64,000 nucleotides of DNA from Streptomyces sp. NRRL S-37 (GCF_000721605.1 NZ_JOIZ01000003.1:186001-250000); one strand, 5' to 3'; positions 7,950-16,212 are shown, numbered from the stretch's first letter. Numbers and translations are program-made. The notes: generated by a model from the sequence alone, not told the origin.

Positions 7950-8316
7950 GACTCAGAAGTCAACGGGCCAGTAACTTACCGGCCGGTTCGCCCTCTGCCC
8001 AGTCAGTGAAAACCGATAATTGTCGCCCGGTCTCTCCTCTGCCTTTCCGGAGGAGATCCGGCCATGCGGTGAGGGTCTGCCGTGACATGAAGGGGAGTGT
8101 CGCAGTGGATATCCGCCGAGGTGATCGCTGTCCGTCGCGACAGAAAGAAGCGGAATGCTGAAGAGAACGCGCTCCTGCGCAGAAGCGGCTCCTGCGGAGA
8201 TGTCCGCCACAGGAGGACCGACCGTGACCGCCTCCGGCTCCGGTACGCGAGGGAGATAGAGCACCCGTAGCCGGTGCCGCACGATCACTTCTTCCGCGTC
8301 ATGGAGGCGTTTCACC

Positions 8317-9411
8317 TTGGGGTTACCACGCGAGACCCGGACGACCTGGCACGACCTGGAGTTACGGGTCCGGGCCGAGGACCCCGAGGTCCTCGACTAC
8401 GTCAGCAGCCAGCACCGTCTCGCCCGTGAGGAGCCGGACCGGGCCGCCACGCGGATCGACATCGAAGCCGTCAGCTCCCCGTCCCGGCTCGCGGAGCTGA
8501 CCGCGGGACCGGCGACCGAGCGTCGTGAGTCCTACGCCGGCTGGTGGTACGGCTGCCACCGGAACGAGGACGGAGCGTTCGTCCTCGTCTCGCAGGAGGG
8601 GCACGAGTTCCCGCACGCCCTGATCACCACCGACTTCCTCACCTGGGAGATCGTCGCCGCGCACGAGCACGAGCTGGGACTCGTCGTCACCCGCACCATG
8701 CGGGAACTGGTGCGCGAGCACTTCGTCGACCGCGGCGCGCTCATGCTGCACGGCGCGGCGGCCGTCCTGCCCGACGGCACCGGGGTGGTCCTCGCCGGCC
8801 CCTCCGGCGCCGGCAAGACCTCGGCCTCCGTCCAGCTCGCCCGCGCGGGCGGCCACTGCGTCGCCACCGACCGGTGCCTGCTGCTGGCCGACGGCCCGGA
8901 ATGGGCCGTGGTCGGTCTGCCGCTGTCCACCCGCCTCACCCGGGAAGCGGCGGCCGGTCTCGGTATCGAGCCCGGCGAGAAGGACAGGCTGATCAGACAC
9001 GGTGAGGCGGCCGTCCGCAGACCGGACCCCAAGGGCAAGATCTCGCTCAGCAACGAGGAGATGCGGCGGCTGGCCGGTGTCGAGTTCCTGGCCTCCACGC
9101 GGATCGGCACACTGGTGCTGCTCGAGAACACCGGCGCCCCCCGGCCCCTGTCCGGCCCGGTCGCCGAAGGGGAGGCCGTGACCGCCCTGGCCGAGCACAT
9201 CCTCGTGCCCGACACGGCGTACCGCGGCCGGTGGCTGTCCGCGGACGCGAGCCCCGAACCGGCCGGTGACGTCAAGGGCCGGCTCGGCGAACTGGCCGCC
9301 GCCGTGCCCGCCCGGCACGCCACATGGACACCGGCCACCTACGAGAGCGACGTTCTGGCGGCCTGGCTCACCCCGCGCGCCGGTGCCGAGAAGACAGGAG
9401 ACCCCTCATGA
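8317..9411 (+). CDS. HprK-like P-loop kinase-fold protein (first gene of aminocyclitol-like cluster)
   Basis: A 364-residue protein with a Walker A motif GPSGAGKTS at 161-169, followed by HCVATDRCLLL, which occupies the place of the HprK-type acidic loop. Residues 1-140 form a mixed N-terminal domain containing an AGWWYG patch. HPr-kinase-like folds in biosynthetic clusters phosphorylate hydroxyls on small molecules or peptides; the target here is unknown. The start is a TTG at 8317 with GGAGG 9 bases upstream. Codons 3 and 16 are TTA, so translation should require the bldA tRNA and may gate the cluster. It overlaps the next gene by ATGA. A second HprK-like gene lies at 13337. Confidence 0.65.
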   Translation: MGLPRETRTTWHDLELRVRAEDPEVLDYVSSQHRLAREEPDRAATRIDIEAVSSPSRLAELTAGPATERRESYAGWWYGCHRNEDGAFVLVSQEGHEFPHALITTDFLTWEIVAAHEHELGLVVTRTMRELVREHFVDRGALMLHGAAAVLPDGTGVVLAGPSGAGKTSASVQLARAGGHCVATDRCLLLADGPEWAVVGLPLSTRLTREAAAGLGIEPGEKDRLIRHGEAAVRRPDPKGKISLSNEEMRRLAGVEFLASTRIGTLVLLENTGAPRPLSGPVAEGEAVTALAEHILVPDTAYRGRWLSADASPEPAGDVKGRLGELAAAVPARHATWTPATYESDVLAAWLTPRAGAEKTGDPS

Positions 9412-9890
9412 CGACCACCCCGAAGATCCGTTACAGCGCCCGGGCCCTGCTGCTGGACGAGGACGACAGACTCCTGTTGTTCTCCAGCGTGGACGACGCC
9501 AACGGCGAGACCTTCTGGTACCCGGTGGGCGGTGGCATCAAGGAGGGGGAGTCGCCCGAGGAAGCCCTGCGCCGGGAGGTCGAGGAGGAGACCGGACGCA
9601 CGGAGTTCGAGATCGGCCCCCAGATCTGGTACCGGGAGGCCGTCGCCTCCTGGGGCGGCAACACCTACGACTGCCGCGAGCGGTTCTACCTCTGCCGCGT
9701 CTCCCACTTCTCCGTCGACACCAGCGGTTTCAGCCAGGGGGAGATCGACACGGTCTCCGGTCACCGGTGGTGGACGCTGGACGAGCTGGACGCCGCCACG
9801 GACCGGCTGGTGCCCGCCGACCTGGCACCCCGGCTGCGCGCCGTGCTCACCGACGGCGCCCCCGCCGAGCCCGATGTCGTCGGCAGCTGA
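9408..9890 (+). CDS. Nudix hydrolase
   Basis: A 160-residue protein with a complete Nudix box (G42-x5-E48-x7-REVEEETG, residues 42-63), so the metal-binding helix should be functional. Nudix enzymes cleave a nucleoside diphosphate linked to another moiety. In this cluster it could trim an NDP- or AMP-activated cyclitol or cleanse side products. It overlaps the stop of the HprK-like gene by four bases (ATGA), so the two are translationally coupled. A GGAGGG ribosome binding site for the next gene begins just after its stop. Confidence 0.85.
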   Translation: MTTTPKIRYSARALLLDEDDRLLLFSSVDDANGETFWYPVGGGIKEGESPEEALRREVEEETGRTEFEIGPQIWYREAVASWGGNTYDCRERFYLCRVSHFSVDTSGFSQGEIDTVSGHRWWTLDELDAATDRLVPADLAPRLRAVLTDGAPAEPDVVGS

Positions 9891-9914
9891 GCACGGAACC
9901 GGAGGGACCAGCAC

Positions 9915-10694
9915 GTGAAGGGACTACGAGGACGGCCCGCCCTGGTGACCGGCGGCGCCCAGGGGATCGGCAGGGCGGTCGCCGAGCGCCTCGTCGAGGA
10001 GGGCGCCCACGTCATGATCATGGACACGAACGAAGAGTCCGGGAAGTCCGCGGTCGCGGAACTGACACAGCGCCCGGGCGGTGAGCACGTCGGCTTCGTG
10101 CACGGCGACATCTCCGACGAGAGCGACGTGGTGGCCGCGGTGGAGGCGGCACGGACCGCGTTCGGCGGTGTCGAACTCCTCGTGAACTGCGCCGCCGCAT
10201 TCATCACGCGCGGGATCGAGGCCACCGTGGAGGAGTGGCGGCGCGTCACGGACGTCAACATCATGGGCCACGCCCTGATGGTCAAACACAGCGCGCCCCT
10301 GATGGAGGCCGCCGGCGGCGGCAGCGTCGTCAACGTCTCCTCGATCTCCGCGCACATCGCGCAGCCCCGGTCCGTCACCTACAGCGCCACCAAGGCCGCC
10401 ATCATCGGCATGACCCGGTGCATGGCCACCGATCTGGCCGGAGCGGGAATCCGGGTGAACGCGGTGAGCCCGGGAACGGTCTGGAGCGACAACCTCGCGC
10501 GCCGCTACAAGGAGAAGTACGGAGTGTCGCGCGAGGAGGCGGATGCCCGCCCGGACATCGGCGGCCGGCACATGCTGCACCGCACCGCAGACCCGGAGGA
10601 GATCGCCTCCGCCGTCGCCTTCCTGCTCTCCTCGGAGGCCGGTTTCATCACCGGTGAGAACCTCATGGTCGATGCCGGGCTCACCGTGACGTGA
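9915..10694 (+). CDS. Short-chain dehydrogenase/reductase 1
   Basis: A 259-residue classical SDR. It shows the cofactor motif TGGAQGIG (12-19), NVSSISAHI with the catalytic Ser, and YSATK (Tyr156, Lys160). Asp37 after the second beta strand suggests NAD(H) preference. It starts at a GTG with a GGAGGG site 8 bases upstream. It is clearly paralogous to the SDR at 28675: both share SISAHI and VSPGTVW. With an inositol phosphate synthase and a StsC-like aminotransferase nearby, oxidation of a cyclitol hydroxyl to a ketone is the likely reaction, but this is inference. A strong hairpin follows the stop. Confidence 0.85.
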   Translation: MKGLRGRPALVTGGAQGIGRAVAERLVEEGAHVMIMDTNEESGKSAVAELTQRPGGEHVGFVHGDISDESDVVAAVEAARTAFGGVELLVNCAAAFITRGIEATVEEWRRVTDVNIMGHALMVKHSAPLMEAAGGGSVVNVSSISAHIAQPRSVTYSATKAAIIGMTRCMATDLAGAGIRVNAVSPGTVWSDNLARRYKEKYGVSREEADARPDIGGRHMLHRTADPEEIASAVAFLLSSEAGFITGENLMVDAGLTVT

Positions 10695-10695
10695 C

Positions 10696-10732
10696 GCCGT
10701 CGTGCCGTGCGAGGCCTTCACGGCACGACGGC
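10696..10732 (+). terminator. 14-bp hairpin terminator
   Basis: GCCGTCGTGCCGTG (10696-10709) pairs exactly with 10719-10732 around a 9-base loop, beginning directly after the SDR stop. It separates the first three-gene transcript from the inositol-phosphate-synthase operon. Confidence 0.75.
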
Positions 10733-10979
10733 ACACCGTGAGGCGGGGCCGCTCCCTCCGGAAAGAAGCCGCCGCCCCGTTCTCCTGTCCGGCGCCGCTC
10801 ACCCGGCGCCGATGATCTCGTGGACCCGTACCCGCCGTACATCCTCCTGTTTTTCGCCCGGGGGTTTACGGGTGGCTTGCCATGCCCATTTTCCGCTCCT
10901 TTTCTCTGCGCTTCTCGGGGGCGCGCGTGAGACACCGGGATTCGGTTCGATGCGCGAGGGAACGCGTTCTGGAATATCG

Positions 10980-10995
10980 CCGTCACATGTGACGG
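10980..10995. promoter_or_regulatory. 16-bp perfect palindrome CCGTCACATGTGACGG
   Basis: An exact palindrome 206 bases upstream of the TTG start of the inositol phosphate synthase gene. Its symmetry and size fit a dimeric regulator. It is not the same sequence as the palindrome at 11165, so different regulators are implied. Confidence 0.45.
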
Positions 10996-11116
10996 GGAGA
11001 ATCCCTTGCGTTTTTCGATGCTCCTGGTGGATAAATGAAGTCCGCTGATATACGTTTTCCTGAACCGGGCGAACATTGCTGGACCGGATCCACTGTTCGC
11101 ACCGATCCTCGGCCGA

Positions 11117-11148
11117 GTGAAATGCCTCGACGCCGCGTGAGATGCCTC
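11117..11148 (+). promoter_or_regulatory. Direct repeat GTGARATGCCTC, 20-bp period
   Basis: GTGAAATGCCTC at 11117-11128 recurs as GTGAGATGCCTC at 11137-11148. The 20-bp period puts both on the same helix face. Direct repeats of this kind serve as activator sites in Streptomyces clusters, although SARP repeats are usually spaced 11 or 22 bp. Confidence 0.35.
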
Positions 11149-11164
11149 AGTGCGCCGAGTAATC

Positions 11165-11180
11165 CCTGACGATCGTCAGG
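11165..11180. promoter_or_regulatory. 16-bp perfect palindrome CCTGACGATCGTCAGG
   Basis: An exact palindrome that ends 9 bases before the ribosome binding site GGAGG of the inositol phosphate synthase gene. A protein bound here would block early transcription, or the transcript would form a tight hairpin just upstream of the ribosome site. Confidence 0.5.
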
Positions 11181-11200
11181 TATACGTCCGGAGGAATACA

Positions 11201-12313
11201 TTGAGTGACAACGTGATCAGGGTCGCGCTGGCCGGCGTCGGCTCCTGCGCCTCCAGTTTCGTGCAGTCCGTGGTCCTGGACCGGGAGCGGTCCGGCCCCT
11301 CCAACGGCGTGATGCACGAGTACATCGGCGGCCACCGTCTCGGCGACGTGGAGTTCGTCGCGGCCTTCGACGTCGACGCCCTGAAGGTGGGCCGGGACCT
11401 CTCGGAGGCCGTGTACGCGGGACGCACCGCCGCCGTCCGCCACGTGGACGTGCCGCACCTGGACGTCACCGTCCAGGCCGGCCCGCTGCTCGACGGCCTC
11501 GACGGCACGCTCGGCGACGCCGTCGACGCCCACCTCGCCACCGCCGTCGCGACCCCGGAGTCGCTGGCCGCCGCCCTGGCCGCCGCGCGCCCCGACGTCG
11601 TGGTCTGCCTGCTGCCCACCGGCTCGACCGAGGCCGTCCAGACGTACGCCAGGGCCGCCGCCGAGGCGGGCGCGGGCTTCGTCAACGCCACCCCCGAGCC
11701 CGTCGCCAACGACCCCGCGCTGGCGGCCCTGTTCACCGAGCACGGCGCCCCCCTCCTCGGTGACGACCTGCGCAGCCACCTCGGTGCCACCACCCTGCAC
11801 ACCGCCCTGATCGAGCTCTTCCAGAGCCGCGGTGTCGAGGTCAAGGACAACTACCAGCTCAACGTCGGCGGCAACACCGACTTCCTGAACCTCTCCGACC
11901 CGGCCAGGTCCCGCTCGAAGCAGGTCTCCAAGCGCAAGGCCCTCGCCAACGCCGGCATCGACTCCCGCGAGGTCGCCGCGGGCCCCAACGGCTTCGTCAA
12001 ACACCTCGGCGACCGCAAGGTGTGCTTCCTGCGCATCGAGGGCGAGAGCATCATCGGCGCCCCCGTGCACATGGAGGTACGCCTCGAGGTCGAGGACAGC
12101 CCCAATGCCGCCGCGGTGCTGGCCAACGCCGTCCGCACCGCGTACAGCGCCTCCCGCCAGGGCATGGTCGGCGTCATCGACCCCGTCTGCGCCTTCCTGT
12201 TCAAGAGCCCGAAGACGGGGGCCAAGGAGTCCGAGGCACTGCACGACTTCCAGGCCTTCGTGCGCAAGGCCGGCGAGCACCACGCGCTGCAGGCGGTCGA
12301 CGGGAATGCCTGA
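11201..12313 (+). CDS. myo-Inositol-1-phosphate synthase homologue
   Basis: A 370-residue protein of the actinobacterial/archaeal MIPS type. VALAGVGSCASSFVQ is the NAD-binding loop, followed by GDVEFVAAFDVDALKVG, LLPTGSTEAV, GDDLRSHLGATTLH, NYQLNVGGNTDFLNLSD and a C-terminal catalytic stretch with SKRKALANAG. MIPS cyclises glucose 6-phosphate to inositol 1-phosphate. A cluster-borne homologue in aristeromycin biosynthesis makes a five-membered cyclitol instead, so ring size is open. The start is TTG at 11201 with GGAGG 6 bases upstream. The sequence is divergent from what I recall of the housekeeping Streptomyces enzyme, as expected for a dedicated biosynthetic paralogue. It overlaps the next gene by 8 bases. 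Confidence 0.85.
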   Translation: MSDNVIRVALAGVGSCASSFVQSVVLDRERSGPSNGVMHEYIGGHRLGDVEFVAAFDVDALKVGRDLSEAVYAGRTAAVRHVDVPHLDVTVQAGPLLDGLDGTLGDAVDAHLATAVATPESLAAALAAARPDVVVCLLPTGSTEAVQTYARAAAEAGAGFVNATPEPVANDPALAALFTEHGAPLLGDDLRSHLGATTLHTALIELFQSRGVEVKDNYQLNVGGNTDFLNLSDPARSRSKQVSKRKALANAGIDSREVAAGPNGFVKHLGDRKVCFLRIEGESIIGAPVHMEVRLEVEDSPNAAAVLANAVRTAYSASRQGMVGVIDPVCAFLFKSPKTGAKESEALHDFQAFVRKAGEHHALQAVDGNA

Positions 12314-13340
12314 CCCCGCCTCCTGGCTGCCCGAGCGCGACCCCGCCGTGGCCCGCGTCCTCGACCGGAGCTACGGCCTCGGTACCCACCGGGCGTGGGC
12401 ACTGAACCGGGAGAGCGTCAACACCGTCTGGCGCGTGACCACTTCGCGGGGGGAGTACGCGCTCAAGCGGCTCGGGCGGGACGTCTCCCCGCAGTGGACG
12501 GCCTTCGAGCACGCCGCCCTGCCCCGGCTGACCGCCGCCGGCATCCCGGTCGCGGTTCCCGTGCCGACGGCTGAGGGAAGCAGCTCGGCCGTCCACGACG
12601 GGTCCGTCTGGCAACTGCGGCCCTGGCGGGAGGGCCGGCCCTTCGACTCGGGCCGGCCGGGCGACATCGAACAGGCCGGTGCCTTCCTGGCGGCACTGCA
12701 CCGCGTCCCGGTCGACGGGCTGCCCGCGGACGGCCAGAGCTCCACCCGCAACCTGGAGTTCTGGCTCACCACCGCGCAGCCCCCGCACGCGGCGCTGGAC
12801 GAGGTCGACGAGACAGCCGCCCCGTACGTGAGCGCCGCCGTGCGCGCCCGTGCCCGGCGCGCCTACGCGGCGGTGCTGAGCCGGGCCCGCACCGAACTCG
12901 CCGGGTACGGAGACCTCCCCGAGGTCCTCACCCACGGCGAGGTCGCGGGCTCCAACCTGCTGTACTCCGACAGCGGGGAGCTGGCCTGCGTCCTCGACTG
13001 GGACGCGCTGCAGTTGCGCTCCCGTGTCTACGACGTGGCACGGGCGCTGCTGTTCCTGCCCCGCAAGGCCCGCGGCGGCTTCCAGGTCCTGCCGGACCGG
13101 GCCCGGGCGGTCCTCGCCGCCGCGACGGCGCACGAGCCGCTCACACCGGACGAACTCGGCTCCCTCATCCCGGTGCTGGAGCTGAACTTCGTCCCGTCGC
13201 CCGACTACCTCCGGCAGGTCGCGCGGCGCGCCCCGGGCATCCTGGAGTGGTACCTCGGCTGGCGGGCCGAGGGCGCCGGCGCGGTCCGCGGCATCCTCTC
13301 CGACGTCATCGCCACGGCGCCGCAGGGAACACCGCGATGA
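12306..13340 (+). CDS. APH-family phosphotransferase
   Basis: A 344-residue aminoglycoside-phosphotransferase-fold protein. It shows an ATP-binding lobe with YALKRLGRDVS (the Lys), the catalytic loop LTHGEVAGSNLLY and the metal-binding VLDWDAL. The catalytic loop has Glu where most APH enzymes have the base Asp (HGD), a variant known in some APH-like kinases. Substrates of the family are small alcohols such as aminoglycosides, choline and homoserine. Here a cyclitol intermediate or the end product (self-protection) is plausible. The ATG at 12306 lies inside the end of the MIPS gene, and its stop overlaps the next start by ATGA, so it is translated as part of one operon. Confidence 0.8.
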   Translation: MPDPASWLPERDPAVARVLDRSYGLGTHRAWALNRESVNTVWRVTTSRGEYALKRLGRDVSPQWTAFEHAALPRLTAAGIPVAVPVPTAEGSSSAVHDGSVWQLRPWREGRPFDSGRPGDIEQAGAFLAALHRVPVDGLPADGQSSTRNLEFWLTTAQPPHAALDEVDETAAPYVSAAVRARARRAYAAVLSRARTELAGYGDLPEVLTHGEVAGSNLLYSDSGELACVLDWDALQLRSRVYDVARALLFLPRKARGGFQVLPDRARAVLAAATAHEPLTPDELGSLIPVLELNFVPSPDYLRQVARRAPGILEWYLGWRAEGAGAVRGILSDVIATAPQGTPR

Positions 13341-14308
13341 CGCGGTACGTGTGCCGCACCCCGCAGCACGCGGTGGCGCTGGACGTGGGCCGCGACACGG
13401 CCGCGTACGCCCGGGAGCTGCTCGGCCCCTACGTCCGGGTCGCTCCCGGGCCCGGCGGCCCCGACGACGCCCGCTGGCGGATCGGGACCGCGGACCGGAC
13501 GCGGCCGGCGGGGGAGGAGGTGGTCATCACCAGCGCCACCGAACCCCCCACCCGGCTCTGGTACGACGGAACGGCCCGCGAGGTGCTGTTCGACCCGGCG
13601 ATGCCACGCCACTTCCTGCGGCACAACCTGGTCCGGTTCACCCGCATCCTGCTGCGGCTGATGCACGCGGAGGAACCGGAGGTCTTCCCGCACGCCGGGC
13701 TGGTCGCCCGGGACGACGGGCACGGCGCGCTCGTACTGGGGGCGAAACGCGCGGGGAAGACCTCCACCGTCCTGTCCGCCCTGCGTCACGGGCTCCGCTT
13801 CGTCGGCAACGACGACGTCTCCGTCCGCGCGGACGCCGGCGGCTGGACCGGGCGGGGCTGGCCCCGTCGGGTCTCCGTGCGCGGGGACACCTTCGCCGCC
13901 GCCGGACTGCCCGGCGACACCGGCCGCCTGCTCCACCCGGCGGAACTGCGCGACCTCGTGGGCGGCCCTCCGCTGCTGGCCGAGGCGCGGGTCGGGGTCC
14001 TGGTCTTCCCTCGGTTCCACCCCGAACCCGGTGTCGTGCCCCTCGGCCCGGAGGAGACCCTGGCCCGGCTCACCGCCAACGAACTGCCCACCGTGGTCAA
14101 ACACGCCGACTTCCTGCTGCCGTTCTTCGCCCCCGTCGCGCCGGCGGTCCGGCAGGACCTCCTCGCCCGCCTGGCGGCACAGGTGCCCGGCGTCGAACTC
14201 CGGCAGGACTTCTCCGCCCTGCACGACGGAACCGCCGCACTGACCCGGCTCCTGGACGGAGACATCCCCGTACCACCTCCGGCGAGGGAAGAAGGGCACA
14301 GAACGTGA
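13337..14308 (+). CDS. HprK-like P-loop kinase-fold protein 2
   Basis: A 323-residue protein with Walker A GAKRAGKTS at 135-143 and RFVGNDDVSV shortly after, which matches the acidic pair of HprK-type kinases. The N-terminal third lacks recognisable motifs. It is only distantly similar to the product of the gene at 8317, so the two probably act on different substrates or steps. ATGA overlap with the APH gene upstream and GTGA overlap with the P-loop gene downstream place it firmly in the operon. Phosphorylation of a small molecule is the family-based guess; protein targets are possible. Confidence 0.65.
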   Translation: MTRYVCRTPQHAVALDVGRDTAAYARELLGPYVRVAPGPGGPDDARWRIGTADRTRPAGEEVVITSATEPPTRLWYDGTAREVLFDPAMPRHFLRHNLVRFTRILLRLMHAEEPEVFPHAGLVARDDGHGALVLGAKRAGKTSTVLSALRHGLRFVGNDDVSVRADAGGWTGRGWPRRVSVRGDTFAAAGLPGDTGRLLHPAELRDLVGGPPLLAEARVGVLVFPRFHPEPGVVPLGPEETLARLTANELPTVVKHADFLLPFFAPVAPAVRQDLLARLAAQVPGVELRQDFSALHDGTAALTRLLDGDIPVPPPAREEGHRT

Positions 14309-14832
14309 GCACGACCGGCAGCCGGGTGTGGGTGGTGGGCCCCTCGGGCGCGGGCAAGAGCACCGTCGCCCGCGCCCTCGCCGAGGCCCGGGGCCTGCCC
14401 CACTACGAACTGGACGCCATGTTCTGGGCGCCGGGCTGGCAGCGGCGTCCCGAGGACGAGTTCCTCGCCGACGTCGCCGCCCTGGACCGCACCGACGGCT
14501 GGATCGCCGACGGGCAGTACGCCGCGGCCCACCCGGTCCTCGAGGAACTCGCCGACACCGTCGTCTGGGTCGACCCGCCCCGCGGCGCCACCACGGCCCG
14601 GCTGCTGCGTCGCACCGTACGACGGCTGCGCACGCGGGAGGAACTGTGGAACGGCAACCGCGAACGCCCCGGCAGCGCCCTGCAGCTCGTGCTCTGGGCC
14701 CACCGGGAGTTCCCCGTGGTCCGGCGCACCAACACCGACCTGTTCGCCCGCATGCAGGCCCGCTCCGTGCCCTGCCTGCGGTTGCGGACCCCGCACGACA
14801 TCCGAGAACTACTCAGTAAGGAACGGGCATGA
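14305..14832 (+). CDS. Adenylate-kinase-like/topology-modulation-type P-loop protein
   Basis: A 175-residue NTPase. GPSGAGKSTVARALAEA (13-29) is the P-loop, followed by HYELDAMFWAPGWQ (substrate-side strand with an Asp), DGWIADGQY and a lid with RLLRRTVRRLRTREELWNGN. This is the pattern of the FlaR/'DNA topology modulation' kinases, which resemble adenylate and shikimate kinases and phosphorylate small molecules. The GTG start overlaps the previous stop (GTGA) and its own stop overlaps the next start (ATGA). It is the third predicted kinase in four consecutive genes. Confidence 0.75.
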   Translation: MSTTGSRVWVVGPSGAGKSTVARALAEARGLPHYELDAMFWAPGWQRRPEDEFLADVAALDRTDGWIADGQYAAAHPVLEELADTVVWVDPPRGATTARLLRRTVRRLRTREELWNGNRERPGSALQLVLWAHREFPVVRRTNTDLFARMQARSVPCLRLRTPHDIRELLSKERA

Positions 14833-16115
14833 CGCGACTCGCGCTCCTCGGCGGAGAGCCCCTGCTGACCCCGGCCGAGCGGCCCAAGTGGCCGGACATC
14901 ACCGAGGAGGACATCGGAGCGGTCACCGCGATGCTGCGACGCGGTGAGATCACCTACAACGGCAGCGAAGGCGAGGTCCAGGCCCTGGAGAACGGCTACC
15001 GGGAGCGCCTCGGCGCCGCCCACGCCCTCGCCGTCAACTCGGGCACGTCCGCCCTGCACTCGGCCTTCTTCGGCCTGGACCTGCGTCCCGGTGACGAGGT
15101 CATCGCCCCGGCCTACACCTTCCTCGCCACCGCCATGCCGGTCTTCACCTGCAACGGCGTCCCCGTCCTCGCCGACGTGGATCCCGACACCGGAATCCTC
15201 GACCCCGACGGGCTCGCCGCCCACCTCACGCCGCGCACGAAGGCCGTCGTGGTCACCCACCTCATGGGTTTCCCCGCCGACATGGAGCGCATCACCGCCT
15301 TCGCCCGCGCACACGGCCTCGCGGTCGTCGAGGACTGCTCCCAGGCGCACGGCGCGGAGTGCTCGGGCCGGCCGGTCGGCCGCCACGGCGATGTCGCCGC
15401 CTTCAGCCTCCAGGCCAAGAAGCAGGTCACGGCGGGCGAGGGCGGCGTCCTCGTCACCGACGACCGCAGGATCTACGAGCGCGCGGTGATGCTCGGTCAC
15501 TGCATCGACCGCGGCGAGGAGGACGTCACCAGCGACGAGTACGGCGCCTACGGCCGGACCGGCTTCGGCCTCAACTACCGCATCCACCCGGTCGGCGCGG
15601 CCCTCGCCCGGGGCGCCCTCGCCCGGCTCGACACCGTGCTGACCGGACGCGAGCGGAACTACGGCCGGCTCGGCGCCCTCCTGGACGACATCCCCGGCAT
15701 CACCCCGCCGGTGCGCCGGCAGCACGTCGACCGCGTCGCCCACTACGTCAGCTACCAGCCCCTCTACGTCGCCGAGGAGCTCGGCGGCCTGCCCATCGAC
15801 GTCTTCACGGCCGCCGTCAGGGCCGAGGGCGTCCCGCTGACCCGGCCCACCTCGCCTCCGCTGCACCGCGAGGCCGCCTTCCAGAGCCCGTCCTGGCACC
15901 CCGGCACGTACCACCCCGGGGACAACACCTACCGCGTGTACCGGGGCGACGAGTTCCCGGGCGCCGACGCCTACATCGCCCGCGTGCTGCGGCTGCCCAC
16001 GTACTCCGACGAGCGCCCCGAACTGATGGACGCCTGGGCCGAAGGCATCCGCAAGGTCGTCACCCACGCCGAGGAACTGCGCGACCGGCACGCCGCCGGT
16101 GCCCTCGCCGCGTAG
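14829..16115 (+). CDS. DegT/DnrJ/EryC1/StrS aminotransferase (StsC-like)
   Basis: A 428-residue PLP enzyme. It shows NSGTSALHSAFFGL (phosphate cup), VIAPAYTFLAT, VVEDCSQAHGA with the pyridine-binding Asp169 and FSLQAKKQVTAGEGG with the Schiff-base Lys198. The SQAHGA and AKKQVTAGEGG segments are closer to the scyllo-inosose aminotransferases (StsC, StsS and BtrR class, L-glutamine donor) than to sugar-nucleotide aminotransferases. With MIPS and SDR enzymes in the cluster, conversion of a keto-cyclitol to an aminocyclitol is the best prediction. It ends the MIPS operon; the IclR gene follows 97 bases later. Confidence 0.8.
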   Translation: MTRLALLGGEPLLTPAERPKWPDITEEDIGAVTAMLRRGEITYNGSEGEVQALENGYRERLGAAHALAVNSGTSALHSAFFGLDLRPGDEVIAPAYTFLATAMPVFTCNGVPVLADVDPDTGILDPDGLAAHLTPRTKAVVVTHLMGFPADMERITAFARAHGLAVVEDCSQAHGAECSGRPVGRHGDVAAFSLQAKKQVTAGEGGVLVTDDRRIYERAVMLGHCIDRGEEDVTSDEYGAYGRTGFGLNYRIHPVGAALARGALARLDTVLTGRERNYGRLGALLDDIPGITPPVRRQHVDRVAHYVSYQPLYVAEELGGLPIDVFTAAVRAEGVPLTRPTSPPLHREAAFQSPSWHPGTYHPGDNTYRVYRGDEFPGADAYIARVLRLPTYSDERPELMDAWAEGIRKVVTHAEELRDRHAAGALAA

Positions 16116-16212
16116 CGGCTCCCACTCTCGCAGCCCGCGTCGGCCCGGTACGCCCCGTCGCGTACCGGGCCGGCACCGCACCACCGCTCCGCCCCGACAC
16201 GGAGGTCATTCT

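Larger units (their letters stand above)
7264..8316. other. About 1 kb without a convincing gene; regulatory-looking region before the cluster
   Basis: The stretch from about 7740 to 8170 is clearly richer in A/T than its surroundings and holds several inverted repeats (listed separately). Minus-strand frames at 7555-7836 and 7953-8315 lack ribosome binding sites and family features. The right half should carry the promoter of the cluster's first gene at 8317. A small RNA or decayed gene cannot be excluded. Confidence 0.5.
10733..11200. other. Intergenic promoter region upstream of the MIPS operon
   Basis: About 470 bases with no gene. The segment 10840-11090 is A/T-richer than average. It holds two 16-bp palindromes and a 12-base direct repeat (listed separately). 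I could not fix a -35/-10 pair with confidence. Confidence 0.5.

Noticed and set aside
7953..8315. 120-codon minus-strand frame before the cluster
   Set aside because: No ribosome site, no family features and it spans the expected promoter of the gene at 8317.
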